Position numbers and translations under genes: made by a program. From CAXBPY01 sp003455275 (lineage in GTDB: Bacteria > Bacteroidota > Bacteroidia > Chitinophagales > UBA10324), in contig CAXBPY010000009.1 of NCBI GenBank assembly GCA_963977675.1, forward strand, positions 1 through 64,000: a DNA stretch of 64,000 nucleotides, in the 5' to 3' direction. Positions 45,546 to 55,073 of this stretch are shown here, piece after piece. Under the pieces are notes generated by a model that was not told the DNA's origin, searched no databases, and saw only the letters and a program-made list of their open reading frames with translations. Within the stretch, counting starts at the first letter, position 1, and every line of letters begins with the position of its first letter.

Positions 45546-46664
45546 CTATTGCCTCAGCAATTGTCTGAATATCTCTCCTACTTTTTGCTCAGAAAACCTG
45601 CCCTGATTCTGTTCCGCTATTCGTTTTGAATCAAAGCTTCTTGACATTGCTTTTTCAATTCCGGTTACCCAATCAGTAACTGTATTTTCAACCAGCACAC
45701 CGCTTTCTTCATTTACAATTTCAGGTAAGCCTCCGCGGTTACTTGCAATGACGGGAGTGCCGCAGCATAAGGCCTCCGCAGCTACAATGCAAAATGTTTC
45801 GTAGTCTGATGCATGAACAAAAAAATCAGATTGCTTCATGAGATCGCTTACTTCCTGTTTATTCAAAATTCCAAGAGCATTAATTCTTATTGATAAATTT
45901 TTCATTTCCATTGCAGCATCGAGTGCTGGCCCATCTCCACCTATTTTGAGAATAATTTTTTTCTTTGTTCTCATTCCAATTTCATTCAATGCCTCAATGA
46001 ACAATTGTGGTCGCTTTGGATAAACCCAACTTGCAATTGCACTAAAAACTATTTCATCTGTTCTATTTTTTTTCTCTTGAAAATTGAATAGTAAAGAATC
46101 AACAATATTTGGCATTACTGATATGTTCGTCAAATTCGGATTGTGCTTTAACACATTTTGTTTCAGAAACTCTGAAACACAGATTACAGATTCTGCGTTC
46201 TGATAAGCGGCTCTTGCGCGCGATGCAAAATAATTTCTGCTGAAAAACTTATCAAGCTTAGACCAGTGCTCGGATATAATATGCTTCTTCCTGAATTTTT
46301 GACTGAGTTTGTAAGCAACAATTCCTGATGGAAAAATAAAATGAGAATTAATCAATTCAACTTTCGCTTTTGATTCAATCATTTCAAATTTTTTCTCAAC
46401 ATCTTTTCTAAGCAGGATTGGGATTAACTGAAAAATTTTTTTATAAAACCGGCTGTGAATAATCACTGAATGAACAATTAATCCATGTTCTTCCTTTTCA
46501 GAAATTTCTTTTCGAAAAAAATCTTTTGATTGAATAGCGCTTACAAATAAAACTTCGACACTATGCCCCTGCGATTTCAGAAAATGCGCCCACTCTTTTA
46601 CAAACTTTCCTGATAAAGGGTTTTGCGGGTGCGGAAAAAGTGAACTGACTACAACTATTTTCAA
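45546..46664 (-). CDS. Family 4 glycosyltransferase
   Basis: 372 residues, GT-B fold. N-terminal domain starts KIVVVSSLFPHPQNPLSGKFVKEWA (read in parts), the sugar-nucleotide domain begins FSAIASWVYPKRPQLFIEAL, and the EX7E motif is ETFCIVAAEALCCGTPVIASNRGGLPEIV. Probably transfers a sugar in capsule or O-antigen-like synthesis; acceptor and donor are unknown. Isolated from any larger polysaccharide cluster. Confidence 0.92.
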   Translation of the reverse strand: MKIVVVSSLFPHPQNPLSGKFVKEWAHFLKSQGHSVEVLFVSAIQSKDFFRKEISEKEEHGLIVHSVIIHSRFYKKIFQLIPILLRKDVEKKFEMIESKAKVELINSHFIFPSGIVAYKLSQKFRKKHIISEHWSKLDKFFSRNYFASRARAAYQNAESVICVSEFLKQNVLKHNPNLTNISVMPNIVDSLLFNFQEKKNRTDEIVFSAIASWVYPKRPQLFIEALNEIGMRTKKKIILKIGGDGPALDAAMEMKNLSIRINALGILNKQEVSDLMKQSDFFVHASDYETFCIVAAEALCCGTPVIASNRGGLPEIVNEESGVLVENTVTDWVTGIEKAMSRSFDSKRIAEQNQGRFSEQKVGEIFRQLLRQ

Positions 46665-46959
46665 CGGTACAAATTTGTAATTTCATTTACAACTTATATT
46701 AAAATTTACACCCATTAAAATTAGTTTTTGTTTCCTTTCGCTACTACAAGTAATCCTTCGCTAAAAAGTTAAATTAATTTACTCAAACTCATTAGATCCT
46801 TTTACCGAAAAAAAATTCAATGTTTTGATAAATAAAAAATTTTTCGGAGATCAGAATACAATAATTTATCGAAAAACTCTATGGATAAATGAGCAAATAC
46901 TCATTTAACGATCGAGACAACTGCTAATAAATTATTAATGAATTTCTCTGATTATAATC

Positions 46960-47481
46960 CTATATCCACTCTGGCCATTCAACAGCAATTCCCAATGCTT
47001 TGAGAACAATAGCCAGAACAATTATTCCAACGATTACGCCGCCTAACAAAAAAGTAGAAAACTTATAAGCCTTAGCCTGACGCACCAATGCCTGATGCTT
47101 CGAAATATTTGTGAGGCAATTTTCCAGTCTTAGAAAACTTGATTGATTCTTTACGATGTAGTCATAAGCACCATATTTAATTGTATCAACTGCCACCTCA
47201 ATTTTTTCCTGGCCGGAAAGAAAGATGATATAGATATCGGGATTGATCTGTTTTATCCGTTTCAATATTTCCAAACCATCAGCTGCGTCAGGATTATCTG
47301 AATTACTCATACGATAATCGAGAACAATGTAATCCGGATTTGAACTCAGGTTTCGGATACAATCTTCTCCGTTAGAAAATGTAATTATCTCAAGATTGAA
47401 TTTTTTTTGAAGATGCATTTTCAGCATTTCATTATTCACTGCGTCATCATCAACCAAGAAAATTTTTTTAACAGAAGCCAT
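46960..47481 (-). CDS. Response regulator receiver fused to a C-terminal transmembrane helix
   Basis: 173 residues: a receiver domain (about 5-125) with acidic pocket VDDDA, phospho-acceptor D55 in IVLDYRM, and Lys111 in IVKNQ. The beta3-alpha3 loop is long (SNSDNPDAADG). After a short linker, residues about 142-162 form a hydrophobic helix (FLLGGVIVGIIVLAIVL), then a short VEWPEWI tail. No DNA-binding or enzymatic output domain is present. A membrane-tethered receiver is unusual; it might dock at a kinase or a motility/secretion complex. Divergent from the next receiver gene. Confidence 0.87.
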   Translation of the reverse strand: MASVKKIFLVDDDAVNNEMLKMHLQKKFNLEIITFSNGEDCIRNLSSNPDYIVLDYRMSNSDNPDAADGLEILKRIKQINPDIYIIFLSGQEKIEVAVDTIKYGAYDYIVKNQSSFLRLENCLTNISKHQALVRQAKAYKFSTFLLGGVIVGIIVLAIVLKALGIAVEWPEWI

Positions 47482-47631
47482 TGAATGGAATATTTTTTTT
47501 GCGGGATAAATGTAAATGAAAATGAATTTGAAATCCTTCTACTGAATTTCACTTCAATTTTTGAAAATGAACAATAATTGAACAGTTCTGAATTAATAAA
47601 AAAATGGAATGGATATTTATGTTGATTGATT

Positions 47632-47639
47632 TATGTTTG
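47632..47639 (+). promoter_or_regulatory. Candidate -7 element TATGTTTG of the receiver gene
   Basis: Exact TAnnTTTG match. No good TTG is seen 17-21 bases upstream. It covers the upstream in-frame ATG at 47633, which supports the downstream ATG at 47675 as the real start. Confidence 0.35.
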
Positions 47640-47674
47640 GGCACCCAAATTTTCATAAAAAGGTAAAAGAAAAA

Positions 47675-48055
47675 ATGCGAATACTGATTGTTGATGACGA
47701 GCGGGATGTAGAACAACTCTACCGCATGAGTTTCAGAAGAGAAGTTAAAAACGGAATAGTTGATCTTGAATTTGCTTTCTCCGCCAAGGAAGCCTTTGAA
47801 AAACTATTGTTACTTCATCCTATGGATGTTGTGTTGGTGCTTTCTGATATTAATATGCCTGGTATGAGTGGATTTGATTTACTGAAAATGATTCGTGATA
47901 AGTTTCCTGAGTTAAGAGTTTATATGGTATCAGCCTATAGCGATTCTGATAATATGAATACAGCCAGAACTCTTGGGGCAAATGATTTTCTTACCAAACC
48001 AGTGGACTTTTCATTATTGAAAAGCAAAATTACTGAGTTGAAAGGTGCGGCCTGA
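47675..48055 (+). CDS. Single-domain response regulator
   Basis: 126 residues from ATG 47675, which places RILIVDDERD right at the N-terminus as in CheY-like proteins; the upstream ATG at 47633 would add 14 unneeded residues. Phospho-acceptor Asp in VLSDINMPGMSG, conserved Ser in MVSAYSD, Lys in FLTKPVDF. No output domain. Divergent from the membrane-tethered receiver with a 193-base spacer, so the two may act in one pathway, but this is not shown. Confidence 0.9.
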   Translation: MRILIVDDERDVEQLYRMSFRREVKNGIVDLEFAFSAKEAFEKLLLLHPMDVVLVLSDINMPGMSGFDLLKMIRDKFPELRVYMVSAYSDSDNMNTARTLGANDFLTKPVDFSLLKSKITELKGAA

Positions 48056-48123
48056 TTAAAGGTTTATTTACGCTTACGGCAAGATTGTTGCTAAATCGCG
48101 AATCAAAAAATCAGTACTTTTTC

Positions 48124-49545
48124 ATGAATAAAATCCTTACTCTTCTTCTTGCTATAACCTTTACAAATTGTTTTGCTGAATCTGCATTGCATTTAAAACA
48201 CTCACCTGCAGGAAAGGGTGGATATAAAATTTCCGGAAACATAAAAGAACTCAGCAATGTTGATGTTTACCTTGGAAATTATTATGGCGACAAACAATAC
48301 CTGAAAGACACAGCTCATACTGATGCCTCAGGAAATTTTGTTTTTGAAGGAAAGGAAACTCTGCCCGGTGGAATTTACCTTGTAGTAACTCCCCGAAAAA
48401 CTTATTTCGAACTGATTATTGATAAGGTGCAGACATTTTCTTTTGCTACAGATACTGCAGATTTTATTGCTGACATGAAAATAAAAGGAAGTGAAGACAA
48501 TATTTTGTTTTATGAATACCTGAAAAATGGAATTGTGGTACAACAAAAAATTGATTCGCTTCAAAAAGAATTGAAGAATGCAAAAACAAAGGCTGACACA
48601 ACTGCATTATATGATCAGATGAAATCGGCTAACAAAAGCATTAATGATTACCGTGATAAATTTATTAAAGATCATCCTGCGGTTTTTCTTTCTAAACTTT
48701 TCAAAGCTATACCTGAACCGGAAGTTCCGGAGCGGCCTGCCGGGGCTGATTCTACCTGGGGCTATTTTTATTATCGAGCTCACTATCTTGATAATGTAGA
48801 TTTTGGTGACAACAGAATGCTGCGCACTCCTGTTTTTCACCAGAAGTTAGAAAAATTTCTTACTCAAATTGTCCCTCAAATTCCTGACACAATAAATTAT
48901 GAAGCAGATAAATTAGTTGATCGTGCCCGGCCAGATTCTGAAATGTTTAAGTATGTGGTTTGGTGGATCACCTATCACTACGAAACCAGTAAGATCATGG
49001 GGCTTGATGAAGTGTTTGCTCATATGGTAGAAAAGTATGTGATGACCGGTCAATGCTGGTGGTATGATTCTACGCAAACTAAAAAATTGATTCAGAAATA
49101 TCATGAAACAGTTAAGAACTGTATTGGTTGTCCGGCACCTCCTCTTAATATGCTTGATATGTATATGAATCCACTTGACATAAAGGAGTTGAAGAATGAT
49201 TGGATTGTAGTTGTTTTTTGGGATCCAACCTGCGGTCATTGTAAAAAAGAAATTCCAAAGCTCGATACACTTTATCGTGAATTACTCCGCCCTCACGGAG
49301 TTGAAGTTTGGGGAGTAAACATGGATGGAATACAGAAAGAATGGATGGACTATGTGGAAGAGCACCATTTAGAATGGATTAATGTCTGGGACCCGTACAA
49401 CCAGTCAAAGTTTCGTGAAACCTACGGAATCAAAACAACTCCGGTTATTTATGTAATTGATAAGAATAGAAAAATTGCTTACAAGCGAATTGATGTAGAT
49501 ACACTTCGCGAAATTTTTGAAAAGCAATTCAAAGAGAAAAAATAA
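48124..49545 (+). CDS. TlpA-like thioredoxin with DUF4369 and DUF5106-type domains
   Basis: 473 residues from ATG 48124, start of a signal peptide (NKILTLLLAITFTNCFAE). DUF4369 follows (about 30-115: YKISGNIKELSNVDVYLGNYYGD), then a helical DUF5106-like region (about 150-320), and a C-terminal thioredoxin fold (about 335-473) with active site CGHC in WDPTCGHCKKEIPKL and cis-Pro in IKTTPVIYVID. Periplasmic thiol-disulfide or peroxide-linked protein of a family expanded in Bacteroidota. A terminator follows. Confidence 0.88.
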   Translation: MNKILTLLLAITFTNCFAESALHLKHSPAGKGGYKISGNIKELSNVDVYLGNYYGDKQYLKDTAHTDASGNFVFEGKETLPGGIYLVVTPRKTYFELIIDKVQTFSFATDTADFIADMKIKGSEDNILFYEYLKNGIVVQQKIDSLQKELKNAKTKADTTALYDQMKSANKSINDYRDKFIKDHPAVFLSKLFKAIPEPEVPERPAGADSTWGYFYYRAHYLDNVDFGDNRMLRTPVFHQKLEKFLTQIVPQIPDTINYEADKLVDRARPDSEMFKYVVWWITYHYETSKIMGLDEVFAHMVEKYVMTGQCWWYDSTQTKKLIQKYHETVKNCIGCPAPPLNMLDMYMNPLDIKELKNDWIVVVFWDPTCGHCKKEIPKLDTLYRELLRPHGVEVWGVNMDGIQKEWMDYVEEHHLEWINVWDPYNQSKFRETYGIKTTPVIYVIDKNRKIAYKRIDVDTLREIFEKQFKEKK

Positions 49546-49560
49546 ATCTTGCAGATAAAT

Positions 49561-49600
49561 AAAATTGGCAACCCGTTTTTCAGGTTGCCAATTTTTTTTT
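49561..49600 (+). terminator. Terminator of the TlpA-like gene
   Basis: AATTGGCAACC/GGTTGCCAATT 11-bp stem with a 9-base loop, followed by T9. The T-run runs into the stop codon of the convergent DUF4173 gene. Confidence 0.9.
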
Positions 49601-51119
49601 AGTCAAACAGTCTTTGATAGGCCCGGCTTTCCGGATAATTCCATTCAAGGAAATTACTTTTCTCCCATCGAGATTTAAACTGTTCCTTTCTTTTTCTAAT
49701 TGACTCTGTAAAATTAAGATTAGCATATTCAGTATCACCAGAGAAACTGAATTTGCGAGACTGAACCATTTTAATTTGACTTAACTGATCCTCGGTGTAA
49801 TTCATATCTGCAAGAGCAGAATCATTCAAATCAATCAGGAAATTAAAATGAACAAAAGATTGATTGTAATGTGCGAAATTGTATCGGGCAATTATTCCAT
49901 CCCAATTGAAACAAGCAGACAGAATAATTATCAGGTAAACAGAAATTGAATTCACAGAAAGCAGAAAAGCGATTGACTTCCTTCGGTAAATCATATATAT
50001 AATGCTTGCCAATCCAATGAGACACATCGCAAGAAAGAAGTAAACAAATATTCTTTTATAAGCGAGCGCGAAGTATTCGATGTAGTATGAATTTCGGATA
50101 GAGACTGAGGCAATCATTATTGCATTTTGAATCAACCATACAATCACCAATGTCTTGAAAAGGCGATTGTCTTTCATAAAGAGGATATTGCTGTTCAGAT
50201 AATAAACAGAAACCGCAATTGATATCAAGATAGCAACAATTAAAAGATATGTCCCTTCATGTACCATTTCTTTCAGGTAGCCTCCATCCCATTGAAAGTT
50301 AAACCATATGTGCGAGATGTCAAGATAGTTGAGCCAAAAAATCATAAGGTTTAGAATGAAGAAAAGAAAAATCGCCATTTGCTTTTTGCGATACAACAGT
50401 CTGTTCAGGGTTTGAAAAAATGATTTTCTTTTTTTTCTCTCAAGGTTCATACTAAGTGAAGAATCTGAAATAAAAATTTTTGAAGAAGAAATTTCAACAA
50501 AGCAAATAGTGAAAATCAAGACCCCTAGAAGAAAGAACAAAATGCGATCGAATGATATAGTATTCAGGAACTCGCCTAAACGATTTATAAGATGCTGGAA
50601 ACTTTGAAAGAATAAATCATTTGAATAAGAATAAATCACAAACAAAATCACAATTGTAAATACAGGCAGAAAAACAAACCGGATATAGTTTGTCCAGTCC
50701 ACTTTCTTTTTTCTTCTGATGAAAGTAAACCTGCGAAGCACGGTGACAGGCAGAAGGGATAGTGATTGAAATGAAAGGAGAATTGCGAACTGAAGGTGTT
50801 TCATGTTTTGATATGCAAAATTTCCAATGAAGAAGAAAAAACAACACCAGAAAATAATTATGCTGAAATCAGTATGAGCAAACACAACTGAAAGCGATGA
50901 AGCAAATAAGCCGGCTATTAACAACCATGAAACCGGTTTTACTCTTTCAGATTTATCATTTTGTTTTCTTAACGCAAAAAATAGTGCTATTGAATAAAGC
51001 GAAATCAAAACCGAATTGATGCCGGCAGAATTCCTGCTAAATAAAAGGTAGAAAAAAAATGCAGAAGCGAGGATGAGGGTTGTGGGGTTGAATAAATATC
51101 TTTTCATGTATCTGTTCAA
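49599..51119 (-). CDS. DUF4173 multi-pass membrane protein
   Basis: 506 residues, about 11-12 membrane helices, with basic loops (RRFTFIRRKKKVDW, NLERKKRKSF). The C-terminal soluble tail (about 425-506, DLNDSALADMNYTEDQLSQIK and EWNYPESRAYQRL) follows the last helix with the FNWDGIIARYNFAHY motif, a DUF4173 mark. Function not established. The start could be either of two Met at 1 and 5 (MNRYMKRYLF). Confidence 0.85.
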   Translation of the reverse strand: MNRYMKRYLFNPTTLILASAFFFYLLFSRNSAGINSVLISLYSIALFFALRKQNDKSERVKPVSWLLIAGLFASSLSVVFAHTDFSIIIFWCCFFFFIGNFAYQNMKHLQFAILLSFQSLSLLPVTVLRRFTFIRRKKKVDWTNYIRFVFLPVFTIVILFVIYSYSNDLFFQSFQHLINRLGEFLNTISFDRILFFLLGVLIFTICFVEISSSKIFISDSSLSMNLERKKRKSFFQTLNRLLYRKKQMAIFLFFILNLMIFWLNYLDISHIWFNFQWDGGYLKEMVHEGTYLLIVAILISIAVSVYYLNSNILFMKDNRLFKTLVIVWLIQNAIMIASVSIRNSYYIEYFALAYKRIFVYFFLAMCLIGLASIIYMIYRRKSIAFLLSVNSISVYLIIILSACFNWDGIIARYNFAHYNQSFVHFNFLIDLNDSALADMNYTEDQLSQIKMVQSRKFSFSGDTEYANLNFTESIRKRKEQFKSRWEKSNFLEWNYPESRAYQRLFD

Positions 51120-51152
51120 CGCCTTCCTGTGAAATAAATTATTTTACTTCAA

Positions 51153-52361
51153 TTAAATTTTTTGAACCGTCGAAAAAAAGATCCTGGAGGTATATAAATC
51201 TTTTACTGAGGTAGAAATATTAAAATAACCAGAAAGCATATTGGTTGAAGAATCATAATTAAGTTTTGAAAAATAATACAGGACTGCATCTTCCATCAGT
51301 GTTTGATTGAACTGAACTTCGGCATGAATTACTTTTTCACCAATCATAAAAATTATTGCTTCTGTTTTTTCAGAAGAAGAAAAACTATTTTCAAGTTTGA
51401 TCTTTTTCTTTTTGAAATCAAATTGTCCGATAACAAGGTGATCAATTTTAATTTTCAACACCTGATTAGTGTCACTTGCATTTTCAATTACAAAAGGAAT
51501 AGCAATGCTCCCAGTTTCAGGACTCGTGCTCCACTTCTTCATCCGGTTGCTGCTTTCATGAAACAATCCCAACAACCATTCTCGATTTTTGGTTGAGTCT
51601 TTTTCCTCAGTGTGCAGCCACCAAATCCATTCATAAGGATGTAACTCCGGATGACAACTGTGATTGCAATCGAGGCACCATGTTCCATAAAATCCAAGCG
51701 AAGGATATTCAGTTCCGAAATTCGGATGATCTTTCAAATCTCTACCATCATGAAGTGTTGGGTAAAATTTTTCATTCAATTGTTCCCGGAAACTACCAGA
51801 TGGAGTCAACTCGCAATGCAATTTATACATTTTAATGTCAATCATATTTGTGTCGCGTACAAATGGAGGAGCTGAATAATCCTTGATGTAATTTCCTTTT
51901 CTATAGTCTTGTTTTCCGATTGATTTTTGAAGGTCAAAGGCAACGAATTGCTGCAACAAATATTTATGCAGATGAAAAGCCAGGTCGAAATTGATGTCGT
52001 ATTCAGTGTACCTCTCTTTAGAACTTCGCGTATTGCGAATCACGGTTCCAACAAACTTCTGCTTCTTCATATCAACTGCCCGCCAGTTGAACCCACCGAA
52101 AACATGAATCAATAATCCAATGCCAAATATTTTGTGATGTTGTTTTTTTCTTTCGATAACAGAATCAGCAAGAATTGGATTTACTAAGTCCAGAATTTTT
52201 TCATTCAATGTATCGTCGGTAGAAATTGAATTGTTTGAGTTCAATAATGCTTTAAATGCTTCCGGGGTTTTATCAAAAGCAGAAACCTGATAAACTGTTT
52301 GAGCAAAAATGTTTTGGCAGGTAAAAAAAATTACTAAGAAAAAAATTATAAAAATTTTCAT
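51153..52361 (-). CDS. Secreted orphan protein with Cys/His-rich motif
   Basis: 402 residues, signal peptide (1-21, IFAQ). I do not recognise the family. Features seen: an N-terminal region with HVFGGFNWRAVDMKKQKFVG (about 86-105), HLHKYLLQQFVAFD, and at 229-248 the motif WCLDCNHSCHPELHPYEWIWW (split here: C229, C232, H234, C236, H237, H241 then WIWW), a plausible metal or heme-independent redox site. C-terminal half is beta-rich (FVIENASDTNQVLKIKIDHLVIG). It is 33 bases from the DUF4173 gene on the same strand and shares a likely transcript direction; a functional link is unproven. Confidence 0.65.
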   Translation of the reverse strand: MKIFIIFFLVIFFTCQNIFAQTVYQVSAFDKTPEAFKALLNSNNSISTDDTLNEKILDLVNPILADSVIERKKQHHKIFGIGLLIHVFGGFNWRAVDMKKQKFVGTVIRNTRSSKERYTEYDINFDLAFHLHKYLLQQFVAFDLQKSIGKQDYRKGNYIKDYSAPPFVRDTNMIDIKMYKLHCELTPSGSFREQLNEKFYPTLHDGRDLKDHPNFGTEYPSLGFYGTWCLDCNHSCHPELHPYEWIWWLHTEEKDSTKNREWLLGLFHESSNRMKKWSTSPETGSIAIPFVIENASDTNQVLKIKIDHLVIGQFDFKKKKIKLENSFSSSEKTEAIIFMIGEKVIHAEVQFNQTLMEDAVLYYFSKLNYDSSTNMLSGYFNISTSVKDLYTSRIFFSTVQKI

Positions 52362-52373
52362 CAGGTTGGCGAT

Positions 52374-52410
52374 AAAAAAAATGCCCTCCGGTTAATGAAG
52401 GGCATTTTTT
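52374..52410 (-). terminator. Bidirectional-looking terminator of the TSP3-OmpA gene
   Basis: AAAAAATGCCCT, 11-base loop, AGGGCATTTTTT: 12-bp stem with A-run on one side and T-run on the other. Lies directly after the OmpA gene stop on the minus strand. Confidence 0.85.
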
Positions 52411-52427
52411 GGTTTGATCATTTTTTT

Positions 52428-54764
52428 CTATTCGAAAATAATTGTCATTTCTACGCGGCGGTTTTTCTGTCTTCCTTCAGGAGTGCTGTTGTCAGCTATC
52501 GGTCTGGTTTCACCATAGTATTCAACAATTATTTTATCTGCATTTGCACCATGGGCTACCAAATAATTCTTCACAGCCTGGGAACGATCGTGGCTCAGCT
52601 GCATATTCTTTGCATCATCTCCTACATTATCAGTGTGACCTGCTATGCGCAAACCGTATTGAGGCTTGCTGACCAGGAGAGCAGCGAGCTCATTCAATGA
52701 TGCAAAAGATTTTTCGCGAATGATATCCTTGCCTGTATCGAATTCAAGATTGTCAAATGCACGCTTGATTATTTCTTCTTCTTTCTGTTCCAGTTTCGGG
52801 CAACCATGATTGTCAGCAGAGCCAGGAGTTTTGATGCATTGATCATCTTTATCTAATACACCATCACCATCAGTATCAAGATATGGGCAACCCTTGTTCT
52901 CAACCGGACCGGGAGCATCAATGCAGGCATCGTCTTTATCAAGAACACCATCCTGATCTTTATCTCCGTAAGGGCAACCATTGTTTTCAATTGGACCTGC
53001 AACATCAATGCACTGGTCAGCATTGTCCAGCACACCATCATTGTCTTTATCTCCGTAAGGACAACCATTGTTTTCAACGGGACCTGCAACATCAATACAA
53101 TGGTCGGCATTATCCAGCACGCCATCTTTATCACGATCACCGTAAGGACACCCGTTATTTTCTTTCGGTCCCGGAGTATCAATGCACTTGTCTGCATTAT
53201 CAAGCACACCGTCACCATCTTTATCAGCATAGGGGCATCCTTTATTTTCAACCGGACCAATCACATCGGGGCAGGCGTCGTTGATATCGAGTACACCATC
53301 CTGATCACGATCTAAAAGTTTTTCGGTCTTTGATTGAGGTACAGGAACCTTTATACCGAAATAAATTTTCACACTATGAACATCAGCTCCCACTGCATTT
53401 CGAATCAAATCAGGTGAACCGATGTAGATCGGTCCCAGATAGGTGAATAGTCCTGCATCAAAGTGCCCCATGGTTGTGAATGAAAGAGGAATGCCAACGC
53501 CAAACCATTTATTTTCATATCTGGGAATGAGCCAGCCACCAGTAGTATTATGAAGTTTTGAAAGTTTATTTTTCATTGAAGGGCTCAAATTCATTCCCAC
53601 ATTGAAAAAAATATTGTGTTTAAAATTATAGTCCGCATAAATTTTCATATCGAGCGGAAGCCCCATCTTATAGGTGGTTTGGTTGCTGGGGTCAACGGTT
53701 GGCCACCGGTTATTCAAAGTATCATCAAACTCCTGAATGTGATTTACTGTCAGTGGATATATATTCCAATTAATGACATTGGCAGTGAAATCATAACTGT
53801 CTGGATCTTTATTAAATTTTATTCCGCCCAGATCCGTAATTGAAAAACCGGCTTTGATTTTATACTTATTAATATCCATTCTTTCTTTATAACTGCCGTC
53901 GCCCTGTTTTAAATAACCATCCATATAATTTGGACGATACTCATACACCACACCTAAATCTAATCCTAATCCACTGGCCTGTATTCCGGCACTGTAAAAT
54001 GTGATTGGGGCAATCTCAATGTTAGAAGTATGACCATATGAAACTGAACAATCAAATAGTGATATAGTATCAGAGTTGGTGAAATTGTATTTAATATTTT
54101 TTCCATACATATAAGCACTGAAATAGCTCTGTAAATATTTTAGTGTTAAGCCCGCCTTTAAGAAATGAGTTTTGTTATCTGCACTGATCGGAATCACCAT
54201 AGCGTAGCTGAAGTTAAACTCCCGCCAACTCATTGCACTAAACCGGAAATTATCTGATTGAAAAGTTTGTTTCAGAACTTCAGGATCAGCGAGTCCTTCA
54301 ATTCCATTCTTTGCAAGTTCGGGAGCCACATTATCAATGTTTGCATAATTTCTAAAGCGTGTGGATATGGCAAATGCATTTTTCGGATTGATAGGAATGA
54401 GAACAGACGGGCCCAAGGCATCTTGCTGAATTGTCAGACGGGCAACTTTTGTACGATTTCCCTTATCCCACGAATCGATGTTATATTTATTTTTCAGGTA
54501 ATCGTAATTAAAAGTATCCTTAATCATCTTGTTAAGAAAAAATCCCCCTTTATGAATGCCTATATAATTGTTATCAAAACCAAGATATACACCTGCCAAA
54601 CTCATATCATAAGAATAGCGGCTGTCAACAATCTCAGCTGGGTTAAATAAAATGGCATTAATGCCGGCATAGTTACTTGAAGAGTATCCTATCCAGTCTT
54701 GTGAAAAAGAAGATTTGAAAATAATAACGCAGAAAACGAATGTCAGAAGTAAAATTTTCTTCAT
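52428..54764 (-). CDS. OmpA-family protein: DUF5723-like barrel, TSP type-3 repeats, OmpA domain
   Basis: 778 residues from ATG 54764, whose signal peptide (KKILLLTFVFCVIIFK, cleavage near FSQ) begins at once; an upstream ATG at 54890 would add 42 residues. Residues about 20-480 resemble a DUF5723-type outer-membrane barrel (SSNYAGINAILFNPAEIVDSRY). Residues about 485-657 hold six 29-residue thrombospondin type-3 calcium-binding repeats (DKDxDGVLDNADxCID-x-GPxENNGCP). The C-terminal OmpA domain (about 670-778) contains LRIAGHTDNVGDDAKNMQLSHDRSQAVKNYL and ends VEMTIIFE. An outer-membrane protein bound to peptidoglycan, with a calcium-stabilised spacer. Confidence 0.92.
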   Translation of the reverse strand: MKKILLLTFVFCVIIFKSSFSQDWIGYSSSNYAGINAILFNPAEIVDSRYSYDMSLAGVYLGFDNNYIGIHKGGFFLNKMIKDTFNYDYLKNKYNIDSWDKGNRTKVARLTIQQDALGPSVLIPINPKNAFAISTRFRNYANIDNVAPELAKNGIEGLADPEVLKQTFQSDNFRFSAMSWREFNFSYAMVIPISADNKTHFLKAGLTLKYLQSYFSAYMYGKNIKYNFTNSDTISLFDCSVSYGHTSNIEIAPITFYSAGIQASGLGLDLGVVYEYRPNYMDGYLKQGDGSYKERMDINKYKIKAGFSITDLGGIKFNKDPDSYDFTANVINWNIYPLTVNHIQEFDDTLNNRWPTVDPSNQTTYKMGLPLDMKIYADYNFKHNIFFNVGMNLSPSMKNKLSKLHNTTGGWLIPRYENKWFGVGIPLSFTTMGHFDAGLFTYLGPIYIGSPDLIRNAVGADVHSVKIYFGIKVPVPQSKTEKLLDRDQDGVLDINDACPDVIGPVENKGCPYADKDGDGVLDNADKCIDTPGPKENNGCPYGDRDKDGVLDNADHCIDVAGPVENNGCPYGDKDNDGVLDNADQCIDVAGPIENNGCPYGDKDQDGVLDKDDACIDAPGPVENKGCPYLDTDGDGVLDKDDQCIKTPGSADNHGCPKLEQKEEEIIKRAFDNLEFDTGKDIIREKSFASLNELAALLVSKPQYGLRIAGHTDNVGDDAKNMQLSHDRSQAVKNYLVAHGANADKIIVEYYGETRPIADNSTPEGRQKNRRVEMTIIFE
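52797..53312 (-). repeat. Six near-identical 87-base coding repeats (TSP3)
   Basis: Six tandem 29-codon units within the TSP3-OmpA gene; the middle units differ by only a few bases. Each encodes a Ca-binding Asp ladder and one Cys pair (CID and GCP). Confidence 0.9.
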
Positions 54765-55073
54765 GATCCGGTGAATTTTGTTCAATAAAACTGAGAGCAA
54801 AGTAGGGAATAGAAAAAAATTTTTCTGAATATTTTTTTCATGCAATACATCAAGTTTCGGAATCAGTACTTTTATACCAACTATCTGCAATAGATTTTTA
54901 TCAAAAAAAATTTAATTCCGGATTTGCCGTTATCCATCTTTTAAAAAAAATTTTTTGACTTTAACAATTTGGAAAGCCGGCTCATCGTTTCAACGGCATA
55001 CAATTTGTAAAAATTATTTTAGCTCTTCAGAGCAAATCAACTAATTTCAGAAACTAAAATTAATTAAGATAAA
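54765..55073. other. Divergent intergenic region between the TSP3-OmpA gene and htrA
   Basis: AT-rich 309 bases that must carry two promoters. ACAATTTG occurs twice, at 54964-54971 and 55000-55007 (36 bases apart); the second is preceded by T (TACAATTTG), a near match to the -7 box for htrA with one extra base. No open frame or strong hairpin. Confidence 0.4.

Noticed and set aside
44642..46664. FkbM methyltransferase plus glycosyltransferase as a capsule cluster
   Set aside because: Only two genes, convergent, without flippase, polymerase or sugar-nucleotide genes.
52853..53284. Open frames on both strands across the TSP3 repeats
   Set aside because: Repeat-driven shadow frames; only the TSP3 frame gives a known domain.
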